A stretch of DNA of 64,000 nucleotides from Artocarpus heterophyllus. Lineage: Eukaryota; Streptophyta; Magnoliopsida; Rosales; Moraceae. Below, piece by piece: positions 22,325-34,840 of the stretch. The notes under the pieces were generated by a model. It was not told the origin of the DNA. It ran no database searches and saw only the letters and a program-made list of their open reading frames with translations. The stretch spans positions 25,483,507 to 25,547,506 of the forward strand of contig CM046330.1 in NCBI GenBank assembly GCA_025403435.1, given 5' to 3'. How positions within the stretch are numbered: the stretch's first letter is position 1; each line of letters begins with the position of its first letter. The translations under genes and the position numbers were made by a program.

Positions 22325-24135
22325 GTATGGATCGAGACAGCTACAGCCTCACGAGCAGAACTATCCTACTCATGACTTAGAGCTCGCAGCGATGATTCAT
22401 GCGTTGAAGATCTGGAGATGCTATCTATACGGGGCGACGTTTTAGGTTTTCTTCGACCACAAGAGTTTGAAGTATCTGTTCACTCAAAAGGATCTAAACT
22501 TGAGGCAGCAAAGGTGGATGGAATACATGGAAGACTATGATTTCACGCGGCAGTACTATCCTGGGATAGCTAACGTGGTCATAGATGCGCTTAGCAGGAA
22601 ATCTTTAGGGATTCTTGCTTGTTTGGCTCTTGAGGATTGGAAAAGAGATGCAGTAGTAAGTAAGTATGGGCTACAGTACTATGAAGACTACAATCAAGTT
22701 TCAGTGTACCATATAGAGATAACCCCAGCTCTTGTTTAGATGGTGAAACAAGATCAGTGGCGAGACCAACACCTATAGGGAATCTGGACGTGATTTTAGA
22801 ATGGAGAGCAATTTGAAGAATGGAGGATACATGCTGATGGATTGCTATACTTTAGGGAGCACCTAGCAGTTCTAGCAATCGCAGAAGTGATGAAGGTCGT
22901 AATGGATGAAGCCCACAAGTCTCAGTTTGCCATTCATCTGGGAAGTAGAAGATGTATCGTGATTTAAAGAGGTAATATTGGTGGAGAAGCATGAAGAAGG
23001 ATGTCCAGGAATATGTGGCCAAGTGTAGACTTGTTTTTAGGTGAAAGCCGAGCACCAGAAGCCAGCAGTTTAACTTCAGCCACTTCCTATTCTAGGGTGG
23101 AAATAGGGGCACATCACGATGGATTTCCTTATCGGTTTGCCAAGGACAAAGCAAAGGCACGATGCAATTTAGGTCGTGGTCGACAGATTAATGAAATTGG
23201 CGTATTTCATTCCTTTCAAGTCGACATGCTCGAGGAGAGTTCTCGAGGAATAGTATCTGCAGAATATAGTGAGATTACATGGAGTTCCTTTGTCCATCAC
23301 ATCCGATAGAAACACTAGATTCAATGCTAAGTACTGGAGGAGCTTTTAGGAGGCTTTAGGTACGGATTTGAACTTTAGCATGACATTTCATCCTCAGACG
23401 GATGGGTAATCTGAGCGGGTCATTAAGATCCTCAAAGACATGTTGCGTGCGTGTGTGTTAGACTTTGTTGAAAACTGAAAGAAATATTTACACTTGGCCG
23501 AGTTTGCGTACAACAATAGCTACCAAGCGAGCATTGGCATGGCACCATTCGAAGCATTGTATGGACGATCGTGTTGGTCACCGATATGTTGGGCAAAACC
23601 AGAAGACAAGATTATTCTCAGGTCAAATGAGATTCACGATAGCAATGAAAAGGTTACCGTGATACGAGATCGATTAAAGGTAGCTCAGACTCGACAAAAG
23701 AGCTACGTGGATAGGAGACGTCAACCTTTGGAGTTTAAGGTAGAAGATTTTGTTCTCTTGAAGGTATCACCTCGTAAAGGTATCATGCGATTTGGTGTGA
23801 ATGGTAAGCTTGCATTAAGGTGCGTTGGACCATTCGAGATTACTCAATGCGCAGTTGTGGTTGCCTATTGCCTAGATCTTCCTCCCAAGCTTTCTTATGT
23901 TCATGATGTGTTTCATGTGTTGATGCTTCGGAAGTGTCCGTCTGAGCAAAACAAGATAGTTTCATTTCATGACGTGCAAATTCAAGAGAACATGACTTAC
24001 GAGGAAGTGCCGGATCATATTATCGATTGGAAAGTAATCAACTTACGACGTCGTGACATACCATTAGTGAAGGTCGTGTAGCAGCATCACGGGGTTGATG
24101 AAGCTACTTAGGAATTAGAATCGACTATGCGGGAA
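22325..24135 (+). pseudogene. Gypsy RNase H end and integrase, dead
   Basis: The gypsy RNase H resumes here: [18 protein letters not shown] near 22330, then [19 protein letters not shown] at 22467-22530 and DALSRKS near 22585. Integrase follows in broken frames. A degraded zinc-binding region is near 22990-23040, the TFHPQTDG block near 23385, the EFAYNNSYQASIGMAPFEALYGR block from 23500, and the C-terminal GPFEIT...LSYVHDVFHVLML region at 23830-23930. The end (HHGVDEAT near 24085-24110) shows a tail common in chromovirus-like plant gypsy. Many stops and frameshifts rule out activity. Confidence 0.85.
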
Positions 24136-24200
24136 TTGTATTTGCACTTGTTTTGTTTTTGAAGTTTATTTGTAAATTTCGAGGGCAAAATTTCTTTTCG

Positions 24201-24211
24201 AGGAAGAGAGT
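24201..24211 (+). promoter_or_regulatory. Gypsy polypurine tract
   Basis: The purine run AGGAAGAGAG directly precedes the LTR start TGTAACACCC at 24212. Confidence 0.7.
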
Positions 24212-26381
24212 TGTAACACCCTAAATTGAATTAAGTGTTATTAGTGTATGAAATGGTGTATTAGTGTGCCAAGTTGTGACTTAACTTTAATCTAAATATT
24301 TAGTAATGATTTTCTAATCAATTTAATTTTATATCATTTTTAAATTTATTTTCATTTGTATTTTGAATTTTGGAACAAAACAATTTGTGAAATGCTAACC
24401 ATGTCCTTTTTCAAAACCGTGAGTAGCATACGGTTTTTCCTCGTCAGTTTTACTCTCCCTTTCCCTATTTATTTCTTTCCCTTACTCTCTCCCTCTCATT
24501 CTCCTTCTCTCTCACTCTCTCTCCTTCTTCCTTCATGCTCTTTCTCTCTGCCTCACTCTCTCTCTTCTCTCTTTTGATTCAAAAAAAATTTTGAGTGTAA
24601 ACTTCAATTCTCAGTCAAATTGGAAGCTTAGGAATGTGATTTAGCAACCACAACTTCGAATCAAAGCTTAAATCCAAGGTTAATTTTCAAATTTCAAACT
24701 TTTTCTTAATTTTTCAATTTTCTTAGTATTTTGAAATTCAAGTTCGTTCAAGCTTAGAAATCTTTAATCTAAGTTAGAGAAACTTAACATGTCTAGAATC
24801 TAAGCTTGGTGTGATTAAAAATGGATTTAAATCAAGATTTTTCATTTTTATCCATTTTTCTTATTTTTAGATTTTATTAGATTTTTCTATGCAAACCTTG
24901 TTTAAATTAGTTTAAATGTGTTATATTATGTTTTTCTATCATTTATGAATGTTTTGTATGTCTCTGATTTGAGAAAACAAGTTGAAATTGAGAATTGGAC
25001 CTCGGGGAGGTCGAGGCTTGGGTTCTAGAAAATTCTAGAATTTTCCAGTTAGCAGACCGAACATCATGTTCAACAGGCCGAAGTCATGAGTTCGGTAGGC
25101 TGAACTCATACGTCTAGTAGGCCGAACCTAGGAAAATTCTAGCAGGCTAGACCTAATTTGTCGGTAGGCTGAACTGTACAGTTTGGTAGGCTGGAACAAG
25201 AAAACCGACAGGTCGATAAGGCTTCATGAAAATTTATCATTTTTCACCTGTTTTAACTGTTTTGAACCTTGATTGAGATTTTAACATTTCAGTATGATTT
25301 TATAAACACAAATGGCACACTAGGACACCATGAGATAGCTTAGTAACATAGGATATGTTAAGTTCGATACTGATAAATCTAGTTCCTATTTAAGGTTGTT
25401 CGTGGTTCCATGGAGCTAACGTATAGCGGAGCAGAACTACGGTGTTGAGTCATGACATCGGAAATTGAGGTAGGACTTCTACCCATTTCCTTGGTAGCCA
25501 AGTTTTAAAATGATTTGGGCCTCAAAATGATTTTTACCAAAATGTTTTCAATGATTGATTGAAAATGGATTTTTATTGGTTATTTTCACAAATAGTGGAT
25601 TGAGGTGAACTTCATAATGAACCACTTAATGATTGTAAATGAAAATACTTGGTAAAAATGAAATTTTAATAACTATAGAAATATATAGACAGGCATGATG
25701 CCATATCAGAGTTCGGGTCGTGTAGCATGCGACCTTGGGGCCAGGTCCTAAAACCTAGCTGGGCCACTTCAGTAGTGATAACTATGGTTTGCCCAAGAAA
25801 GATAAAAACGCACTTTCTGGATGAACTGTTTTTAATAAGATTTACTTAAATGAATTTATTAATTTTAACTCTGTTTTCTAATTACTTCTTTGAAAGATGA
25901 ATTTGTATTTAAATTGTTTATCTGTTTTTAAAATACAGTCCTACTGAGCCTTTTGCTCACATTTTATCTGTTTTCAAAACCTTTTTCTCCTAGGTGAAAT
26001 CCGGCTTAGGATTGACGAAGGGCCACAGATCGGACTTGCAAACAGTAGAAGACCTGAGTAGGTTATTTGTATAAATTCATCAAGGCAAGTATTATTCTAA
26101 TTTCTCTTTCTATTTTGGGTTGTGGTTGTAATCTAAATATTATCGATACTATGTGTGTGCACAAATTGTGGGTCGGTGGGACCCAACGTATATTTCTTTT
26201 TTCTTTATTATTTTATTTCATTTTATTTGTTTGATTATTTTAAATGTTTACTTAAAAAGGGTTTTAAATTATCACATTTTTCATAATTAAATAAATTCTT
26301 AAACCTGTGTTTTAATTAAAATTTTCACTTTATTAACTTAATTAAACAGCCACTCGACCATCCATTCTCTGGGACATGACA
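24212..26381 (+). repeat. 3' LTR of the large gypsy element
   Basis: It starts TGTAACACCC and ends GGGACATGACA. It has a CT-rich block at about 24460-24575 and eight palindrome units at 25048-25217. Its general layout, including the block with GAGGTAGGACTT...TTGGTAGCCAAG near 25468-25505, is shared with the reversed solo LTR at 59988-62439. Confidence 0.88.
25048..25217. repeat. Gypsy LTR array of 16-bp palindromes
   Basis: Units start near 25048, 25068, 25090, 25112, 25137, 25160, 25181 and 25203, spaced 20-25 bp and mostly 22. The unit around 25138-25151 (TCTAGCAGGCTAGA) has both arms changed together, so symmetry is conserved. This is the same motif as in the copia elements, yet the surrounding LTR is unrelated to theirs. 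Confidence 0.82.
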
Positions 26382-28110
26382 ATACAATAAACACTAAACT
26401 CTCAATTTCTCACGCATATTATATACATTTCTTTTCTTTCCCTCTTACCATCTTCAAAAAAAAAAACAAAAACAAAAACAAAAAACAAAAATAAAAACAA
26501 ACAAAAAAAAACAAATAGCTCAATTACTTTGATAAACTTTTTATTGGAATTAAATTTTTAAAGAATGTACGCATCTATGTGTTTACATAAATATTAAATC
26601 CCTCCGCAACCTGGTTGAGTTAAACATCATACATAAATCTTATTTTCTTCCTAATTATTTCTTTTTTGGCAAGCACGCACGTTATGTGAGAACATGCAAC
26701 TTGCAGAAGTTAGGAACTGTTCTTCCCGTGTTTAATCATACACATCGTTCAGTTATGCATTATATAATCCATTTTATTACTGACAAGAAAATGATTGTAT
26801 CATATAATTATTCTGAATAATTCATTGTAAAGTAATTAGGACAACTGACGGTTTCCAGACAAATTAGTTGACAATCCCTAAGGAAAAAAATAGTTGGCAA
26901 AGAAAAAATTAAAGTAGGTTTTAATGTTTGAAGTTCCCAACTATATTATATATAATATACAAGGTTGAAAGTGTCGAACTTTCTTGTTATAAAGTTGTTA
27001 AAACATTCCAGAAGGCTCGCATTCAAAACACATCTAAATAAAATAATAGTAACACATTTATTTGATCTGGATTGAGTTCCAAATTCAAATTCTTTCCCCC
27101 TTTTGTATTGAAAATCGAATTGTGTTGAATTACAATATTGAAAACGATCCAACTTACATTAAAAAAAGAAAAAAGAAAAAAGGAAAACAGATCCAAATTA
27201 TCGCGAGTAATGTTTGAATTATCGCATTTGACCCTAATTTTGAATACCTTAGATGTCAAACTGAAAAGTTTTTCAGTGGATTACGTTCAATATCCACCAA
27301 GGTCAACGACGGTTCCCATAGTTATTATATGTTTTTTTATCTTTGTTATTAATTTCTTTGTTTATCTTTTCCCCAAATTTTTCCTTTCAATAAATACGTA
27401 TACATACATAAAGAAATCATTATTCTTTCCAATAGGGGAAAAAATATAGCAGCTATCGTCAAGTAATAGGGGAAACAAGGGCCTCTGTTTGGAAGGCATT
27501 TTAAAAATTGGTTTTAGTTTGGATATGAAAATAGAAATGAGAATTTTTGAGAATTCTTGACAAAAAATGCGGTCAGTTTTTTTTTTCTAAGAGACTTTTT
27601 TTGTTCTAACATGAATTTTATTCAAACTAAAAATAGTAAAAATAAAATCGCACGTGACTACCCAACTATAGGTAAATTGCTATAGGGGTAATTAATATTT
27701 TAGTAATATATTTGTAGGGGTCCGATTTAAACATGGAGCCTAAGTATTCTTGCTGTCCAAGTTGTGTTGGAGACAATCAAGCCCAATTGTATTAAACAGC
27801 ACCCAAGGCTTGACTTGTTTGCTCTTGGCGATCCAGGCGTCCGATCCGCTGCGCTTGTCCTAGTCGAATTGTCACATGTCTAGCTCTACAGTCGTTGTAG
27901 TCAATGTGCCTAACTTATTTAAAAGATTGATTGAGTTAAAGTTGATAGCCAACGAGGGAGTTACCGTCCACGAACTAGGCAGTAACACAACTTATGATAG
28001 ATGAAAACGTTGGAGCAATGACAGCATGACACGTTTCCTACTCCTAATTTTTCAATTGCTTAGATCCATAACCAACAATGCCAGAACTTAAGCATACTAA
28101 CTCTAGCCTC

Positions 28111-28120
28111 TATAAATAGG
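28111..28120 (+). promoter_or_regulatory. TATA-like box in the duplicated flank
   Basis: TATAAATAGG, preceded by a relatively GC-rich stretch (about 27715-28110) and followed by CCTAGAGACC. It resembles an LTR promoter, so this stretch may be part of an old LTR. It is repeated at 36550-36559 in copy 2. No ORF follows. Confidence 0.35.
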
Positions 28121-29575
28121 CCTAGAGACCTTCACTCAGGGGGTCAGACTCATTTTTACGCACACGCGCCTGTTAAAATGCATATGTACTTCTATGCGTC
28201 TTTTTGTTTCCCCAGAATTTTCATTAGCATTTCGGATTGTACTTGGTTTCATATCTAGTGACAAATCTCCCTCAAATTACATGAACCACTATAAAATCTT
28301 GTGTGGTATCTATATTCAGCATGCATGTATCTCTAATTTTTGTTTATGATTCATGCTTTGGTTTGCAACTAATGCTTATCTTCCTAATTCTAAGTTTGAA
28401 TCATGTTAGGACCCAATAATGATGATCAACGGCCCAATTAATTCAAATTTATCTGTTAATTAAATATTGATATAATTTAGTTTAATTGTAGATCCAATAT
28501 CTACATATACTAATAATGATTAGTATATCAATAATTACTTAATTTGTTTGTAGATCATTAGTATCTTTAATTAAGTTTTTAAGTAAATTATTATTTATTT
28601 TATTGATTTTTTGAATACTAAATATTTGCCTTTTGTTTAATTACTAATCACTAATTGTTCATTATTTAATTATTAATATTCTACATAATCACTCCTTACT
28701 ATTTAATTATTTTTAATTGTTAAAGCTTAATTAAAAAATAATAATTAAGCATTAACGATGAATGAATCAATTTAGTAGAGAAGCAATAATTTTTCAAAAT
28801 TTTTAATTGAAAATTATTTATTTAATTACTAATTTTATTGAAGATGGAAACTAGGCAAGAAAAACAACTTTTGGGCGTTTTCCTCTTCTTCACTAAAAAA
28901 TAATAAAAAAAGAAACTACTTTCAAACTGTATGAATCATTTTTGAAAAAAAAAACAAATAAACAAAAAGACTATTTAAGAATTGTTTCCAATAATAAATT
29001 TATCGCAAAGTGTCAAGAATATTTTCAAAACAAAACAAAACAAGGTTGGGTCTTTTTTCTTTCCTCATCTTCTTATCATTTTCATCCCAACTTTCAAAAA
29101 TCCTCTGCACAGGCATTTATCTCTCGGGTAATATTTATATTCTTTTTTTTTTTGTCGTTTTAGTATTTTCACATTACAAATGTGTCCACACTTAGATCTC
29201 ATTCCATATGGTGATAAGTTTGATACACTCAAATCTTAATCTAGTTGTGGTAGCTTGCTTATGCTTGTTTTCGTATGTTTTTAAGTGGTTTCTTATCAGA
29301 TTTATCGTGTTCGATGTGTTAGTTATGGAAGATTTTAAGTAAATAAAAATTGATATCGACAACAAAGAGGATGTTTTCAAAGAGACAAAATTATTTCTCT
29401 TGGATCTCTATTTCTCACCTTTGCGATGTAGCAAGCACCTAATTGCCTTCTTGGTTCCTACAGAGACAATAGTTTGACTGTAGTGGAGTATTTATATCAA
29501 ACCATGTATTTCTTTTTCTCTTTTTTATGTGAGGGGATGCAAAAATATTTATTTCACTGAAAAAATATTTATTTC

Positions 29576-31563
29576 TGTTGGAATTAAAACATGAAACGCA
29601 GCGGAAGGAACGGATCGTTGACAAACAAAATTTTTCGAAAACTTTGTTCATCGGGAATAGATATATAATTTTAATTACAGAAAGCTTTAGAAATTTTTAC
29701 TAACATTTTGAAGACTATTAGGGTATCTTAGCTTTCCTCTTTGACACCACGATCTTCCAAACCAGGCCTCCACACCAATGGAAAGACGAGTGGGCGTCAA
29801 ACAGCAAGAATGAATTTTCCTCACACTTTTCTAAATCTGCTATGTACTCAACACATGAGATAGCAGACCTTTTTCTTTTTAGAGAAGAACTCTCAGTTTT
29901 TCTCTCTAAAAATTATGTGAATAAAAATTACTGAAATAACTGTTATCTCTCTCTTTTTATAACTGAACCATTAGTAATTTTTCTTTCCCTTTTCTTTTCC
30001 TTTCCTTTTTCTTCTTTTCTTTTTCGTTTTCCTTGTTACCCGAATCCCTTATTCGGTTAACACACACACATATACATATGTATATCAAAGTTGCCAGTGA
30101 AAAGAAGAGACTTGTTTTTTTTTTTTTTTTTTTTTCACTTTGACCGAATCAAGATTCGGTCAATATATATATATATATGTGTGTGTGTGTGAGGGGAAAG
30201 CCGTGAATGGCTTTCCCTTCTTTTTTTTTTTTCTTTTTTTTTTAATATTATATTAATATATATATTAATATATTATAAAATCATATATATATACATATAA
30301 AAAGATTTAGTTTAAAACCATATATATATATATAAATCTCAATTCAAAAATAAATCACATTTATTTAAGAATAGATTTTAACAATAATCAATCAATTAAC
30401 TAATGCTCAGTTAAATGTGATAACATTTATCACTTTACATTATGTGTCACAGAGAACATTTTTCTGTGTCACGTTAATAATTCAAGTGTGAAAAATTAAT
30501 TCAGAATTCAAAAATTCTAAATTAAACATGTATGATTCATTCTATGCAAAATCCAATATAGTGTTACAGAGGTGGTATTGGGGACCTATGGACCTATAAC
30601 CCAAGCTCCAATAAATTTGACATTTAATCAAACTCTTTAATTAATGTGCCAAATTTATTAGTTTCAGTGTTACTCCACTAAAAACCTGAAACTGAACTCT
30701 TTAGATTATAGTAAAATTACTCAAAGAAAATTAACGAGTAGTCCATTGATATAATCATTACATATAAGTCAGTCCTCCATAAATAGTTCATAATAAGAGC
30801 TAGGTTCAATTTCCGTTCACCTCTCTTATTACATCTTTATCATTGAGTTCCAATAATTCTCTAATGAACAATTAATTCATAATCTTATTATGAACGAGCG
30901 CTCTTTTGTTCAAACCTTGAATTATCACTCAAGAGAACTATTTTTCTAGCTTCCATAGGGAAGGAATGGATTCCATATCTGTATAATATTATTCCCAGCC
31001 ATTTATTACTTTATGTTTCCAAGATGCTAAGTTATAATATGTGCTTAGACAAATCTTACCATGCAAGTCAAAAAACATAATGTAATAAATAGGAGTCTAA
31101 TAAATACTCAGGATTAAGACTGTCAAATATATGATCATCATAGTGATAAATTTGAATACTCTATTTGTAACGGATGATTATTAGAGATTCATAATTTATC
31201 TGGTCCAGTCCTATATAATCTCATTATATAAAGTACCTCCAACCCAATGTCTCTACATTAATAGTCCGGATAATGACTATTCCATTTTAGATGAGATTGG
31301 ACCGTACTTGTAATTTTTAATTAAAGATCCCAAACTTTAATTGATTATTACGGACTATTTAGATTATTATCTATAAATTTTATCCCCAAACAAATAACAC
31401 TTATATGCTAAATTTATAGTCACATAAATAATCATGGAATTTTCTTGATGTTTATAAATGTATTCATAATACATATAATCAACCAAAATAATAATAAATG
31501 TCATTTTATTTATTTATTAACAATATGTATAATGTCACAGCTTTTAGGGCACCAAACCCAACA
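29576..31563 (-). mobile_element. Copia solo LTR with target duplication ATTTC
   Basis: A 1988-bp LTR with TGTTGG...CCAACA ends, related to the LTRs at 32142, 38601 and 46197. ATTTC flanks it at 29571-29575 and 31564-31568. The corresponding place in copy 2 (about 38025) is empty, so the insertion postdates the duplication. A solo LTR is the usual product of recombination between the two LTRs of a full element. It has long T runs and TG/TA microsatellites near 30115-30300. Confidence 0.9.
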
Positions 31564-31641
31564 ATTTCACCGACGTAACTTAATAATAAATCATTTAATG
31601 TTAGAGTCTATAACTAATTGATTCATCCTACTTTTTTTATG

Positions 31642-31645
<4 letters not shown>

Positions 31646-31673
<28 letters not shown>
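31646..31673. repeat. (AT)n microsatellite
   Basis: A run of about 14 AT units in copy 1. The matching run in copy 2 is at about 38102-38131. The rest of 31569-32141 is duplicated flank without a gene. Confidence 0.9.
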
Positions 31674-31676
<3 letters not shown>

Positions 31677-32141
31677 ACGATTTAAAATAGACAAAGATGC
31701 TAATCAGCCCGTGGTCTAAACACACGACCGAAATATTGTGTTTCTTTCCCAAGAACAAAATATGGATTTACTTTGTACAAAAAAATGATGGTGCTAAACA
31801 GCAGTACATAAGAAATAGATATTGGGTTAATAAGCCCGATTTAGCTAATAACACTACTCTAAAACAAATCAATAGAATGTCGCAGCAAGCCAGCAACTAG
31901 CAAGAACACCAAAGTTGAACACAATCGAGACTTCTGTAAATTACTACAGAATACAATGCTATAGCAATTATATTTTGCAATTAAGCCGCCTGATCATGCT
32001 TGATGTCTCATGCGGAGGGGGGTACTTTTTACCTTGGATCTGCAAGTTTGTTCCAGACAAGCTAAAATTTGCTCATACATAAACCCTTAAATTTACTTAC
32101 TCGCTCATCAAATCGTACATTATCCATTACCAATATGTATT

Positions 32142-34775
32142 TGTTGGAATTAAAATATGAAACGCAGCAGAAGGAACGGATCGTTGACAAACAAAATTTT
32201 CTGAAAACTTTATTCATCGGGAATATAATAGAAAGCTTTGGGAATTTTACTAACCTTTTGAAGACCATTAGGATATCCAAGCTTTTCTCTTTGACACCAT
32301 GATCTTTCAATCCAGGCCTTCACACCAATGAAAGACGAGTGGGCGTCAAACTACAAGAATGAATTTTCTTTACACTCTTTTGAATCTGCTATGTACTTAA
32401 CACATAAGAGAGCATGACTTTTTTTTAGAGAAAAAATGAGTTTTTCTCTCTAGGTATTCTGTAAAAGTTAAGTGAATTAAAAAACTTTTGAGATAATTGT
32501 TATCTCTTCCTTTTTATATTTAAGCCATTAGTAATTTTTAATTAATTTTAAATTTAAAATAACCACCATATCAGATATATAAAAACAGGATATATTTTGC
32601 ATGATTCTAATTTTTTTTTCTTTCCCTTTTTTTTTTAAATCCAAATCAAGATATGATTCTTATTAATATATATATATATATATATGCACTTAAAAATCGT
32701 TTACGTGAAACGTAAACTTCCCCTTTTTTTTAATTTAATTGACCGAATCACAAAGTGATTCGTACAATATATATTTACATATATATATATATATAGGGTA
32801 AAAAAAAAGTGAACGTTGACTTTATGTAAACGAATTCAAAAAAAATATATATATATATATTAATATATTACAAAAATCTTATATATATATAAGATTTGGT
32901 TCAAAACTATATATATATATATATAAATATCTAAATTTAAATTTAAAAATAAATCATATTTATTTAAGAATAGATTTTAAAATCAATCAATTAATTAATT
33001 AACTAATATTTAGTTAAATGTGACAATATTTATCACATTAGATTATGTGTCACATAAAATATTTTTCTATGTCACACTAATAATTCAAGTGTGAAATAAT
33101 TAATTCAGAATTCAATAATTCCAAACTAAAAATGTATAAGCCATTCTATGCATAAATCTAATATAGTGTTATAGAAGTGGTATTGGGGACCTATGAACTT
33201 ATAACCCAAGCTCTAATAAATTTGACTATTAATTAAACTCTTTGATTAATGTGCCAAATTTATTAGTTTCAGTGTTATTCTACTAAAAACCTGAAAATGA
33301 ACTCTTGAGATTATAGTAAAATTACTCAAAGAAAATTAGCGAGTAGTCCAGTGATATAATCATTATATATAAGTCAGTCATCCATAAATAGTTCATAATA
33401 AGAGCTAGGTTCAATATCTGTTCACCTCTCTTATTACATTTTTATTCTTGAGTTCTAATAATTCTCTAATGAATAGTTAATTCATAATCTTATTATGAAC
33501 GAGCGCTCTATTATTCAAACCTCGAATTATCACTCAAGAGAACTATTTTTCTAACTTCCATAAGGAAGGAATGGATTCCATATCTACATAATATTATTCC
33601 CATCCATTTATTACATTATGTTTCAAAATGCTAAGTTATAAATGTGCTTAGACAAATCTTACCATGCAAGTCAAAAAACATAATGTCATAAGTAGGGGTC
33701 TAATAAATACTCAGGATTAAGACTGTCAAATATATAATCATCATAGTGATAAATTTGAATACTCTATTTGTAACGGATGATTATTAGAGATTCATAATTT
33801 ATCTGGTCCAGTCCTATATAATCTCATTATATAAAGTATCTCCAATTCAATGTCTCTACATTAATAGCCTAGATAATGACTATTTCATTCTAAATGAGAT
33901 TGGAACGTACTTGTAATATTTAATTAAAGATCCCAAATTTTAATTAAATATTACGGACTATTTAGATTATTATCTATAAATTTTATCCCTAAGCATATAA
34001 CAGTAATATGCTAAATTTATAGTGACATAAATAATCATGAAATTTTCTCGATGTTTATAAATGTATTCATAATACATATAGCAACCAAAATAATTATAAA
34101 TAACGCTTTATTTATTTATTATCAATATGTACAATATTACAGCTTTTAGAGCACCAAACCAACAATCTCCCACTTGCCCTAAAGCAAGTGAGACATGTCT
34201 TTAAGACCTAAGCCTTCCAAGTGTGCCTCAAAGCTCTTTGCAGGTAACGTCTTGGTGAAAGGGTCGGCAAGGTTGTTTTTTGACGCTATCCGCACAACTT
34301 TCACATCGCCTCGATGTACTATTTCTCTGATCAAATGATATTTTCTCTCTATATGCTTTCCTCTTTTGTGGCTTCTAGGTTCTCTTGAATTTGCCACTGC
34401 ACCACTGTTATCACAATACAATGTGAGTGGTTTATCCATGCTTGGAACTACTTCTAGATTATTTAAGAACTTACGGAGCCAAACAGCTTCTTTAGCTGCT
34501 TCACAAGCAGCCACATATTCAGCTTCCATAGTTGAATCAACAATACAAGATTGTTTGATGCTTCAACAAACTATGGCTCCACCACCAAAAGTAAACATTG
34601 ATCCAGATGTAGATTTACGTGTGTCTTTTTTTTATTGGAAAATACAATGAGTGTATCCAATAGGAATCAAATTCACACCGAAATATACCAACATATAGTT
34701 TCTCGTTCTCCTGAAATACTTGAAAATATGTTTAATCGCTACCCAATGATCTAATCCTGGGTTGGATTGATACTG
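32142..34775 (-). mobile_element. Copia element truncated by the duplication (3' LTR plus RNase H end)
   Basis: It contains a 2023-bp 3' LTR (32142-34164), a polypurine tract (34165-34175) and about 600 bp of pol, then stops. The flank GTATT at 32137-32141 and the DNA left of it match the flank of the complete element at 38601, so both derive from one insertion that was later duplicated, not from two insertions. Confidence 0.88.
34179..34775 (-). pseudogene. Copia RNase H fragment
   Basis: The minus-strand frame from 34529 to 34179 begins MEAEYVAACEAAKEAVWLRKF and includes LYCDNSGAVANSREPRSHKRGK and NNLADPFTKTLPAK, the RNase H end of copia pol. Upstream, to 34775, further RNase H and RT-end sequence can be read with stops. 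It is cut at a point equivalent to about 41230 in the complete element. Confidence 0.9.
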
Positions 34776-34840
34776 GTCGGAAAAAAAAAGTTTTTCACAA
34801 TTTTAACATTTTAAATATAAAAGATTAAAAATTAATACTA
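34776..34840. other. Junction segment of the tandem duplication
   Basis: About 65 bp between the truncated copia and the start of visible homology to 26382. It begins with an A run. The corresponding bases left of copy 1 are missing because the gypsy element now lies there. Confidence 0.6.

Larger units (their letters stand above)
10457..26381 (+). mobile_element. Large gypsy retrotransposon (Tekay/Del-like), split by a copia element
   Basis: A plus-strand Ty3/gypsy element with a primer-binding site at 10522, protease-RT-RNase H-integrase remnants, a polypurine tract at 24201-24211 and a 2170-bp 3' LTR (24212-26381). Only the last 60 or so bases of the 5' LTR survive. The copia element at 12635-22324 sits inside its RNase H region. 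Without that insertion it would be about 6.2 kb. Gag is largely deleted and pol has many stops. The RT and RNase H motifs and long LTR resemble the Tekay/Del lineage; this assignment is from memory of motifs, not from a search. Confidence 0.82.
26382..34775. repeat. Tandem segmental duplication, copy 1
   Basis: It matches 34841 to about 41230 collinearly, starting with AATACAATAAACACTAAACT. Removing the solo LTR at 29576-31563 from copy 1 makes the two copies about the same length (about 6.4 kb). It includes 5-6 kb of flanking DNA plus the 3' end of a minus-strand copia element, which is cut at 34775. The left edge abuts the gypsy 3' LTR. Within 26382-29575 I see no gene; the short frames are not conserved in a coding manner between the copies. 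Confidence 0.88.

Noticed and set aside
10457..26381. Integrated plant pararetrovirus
   Set aside because: Integrase, LTRs, tRNA primer site and target-site structure all indicate LTR retrotransposons; no movement protein or viral coat motif was seen.
29192..29380. Small protein-coding genes in the duplicated flank (also 27023-27259 and 38157-38438)
   Set aside because: The frames change by indels and have AT-driven composition; the two copies do not show protein-level conservation.
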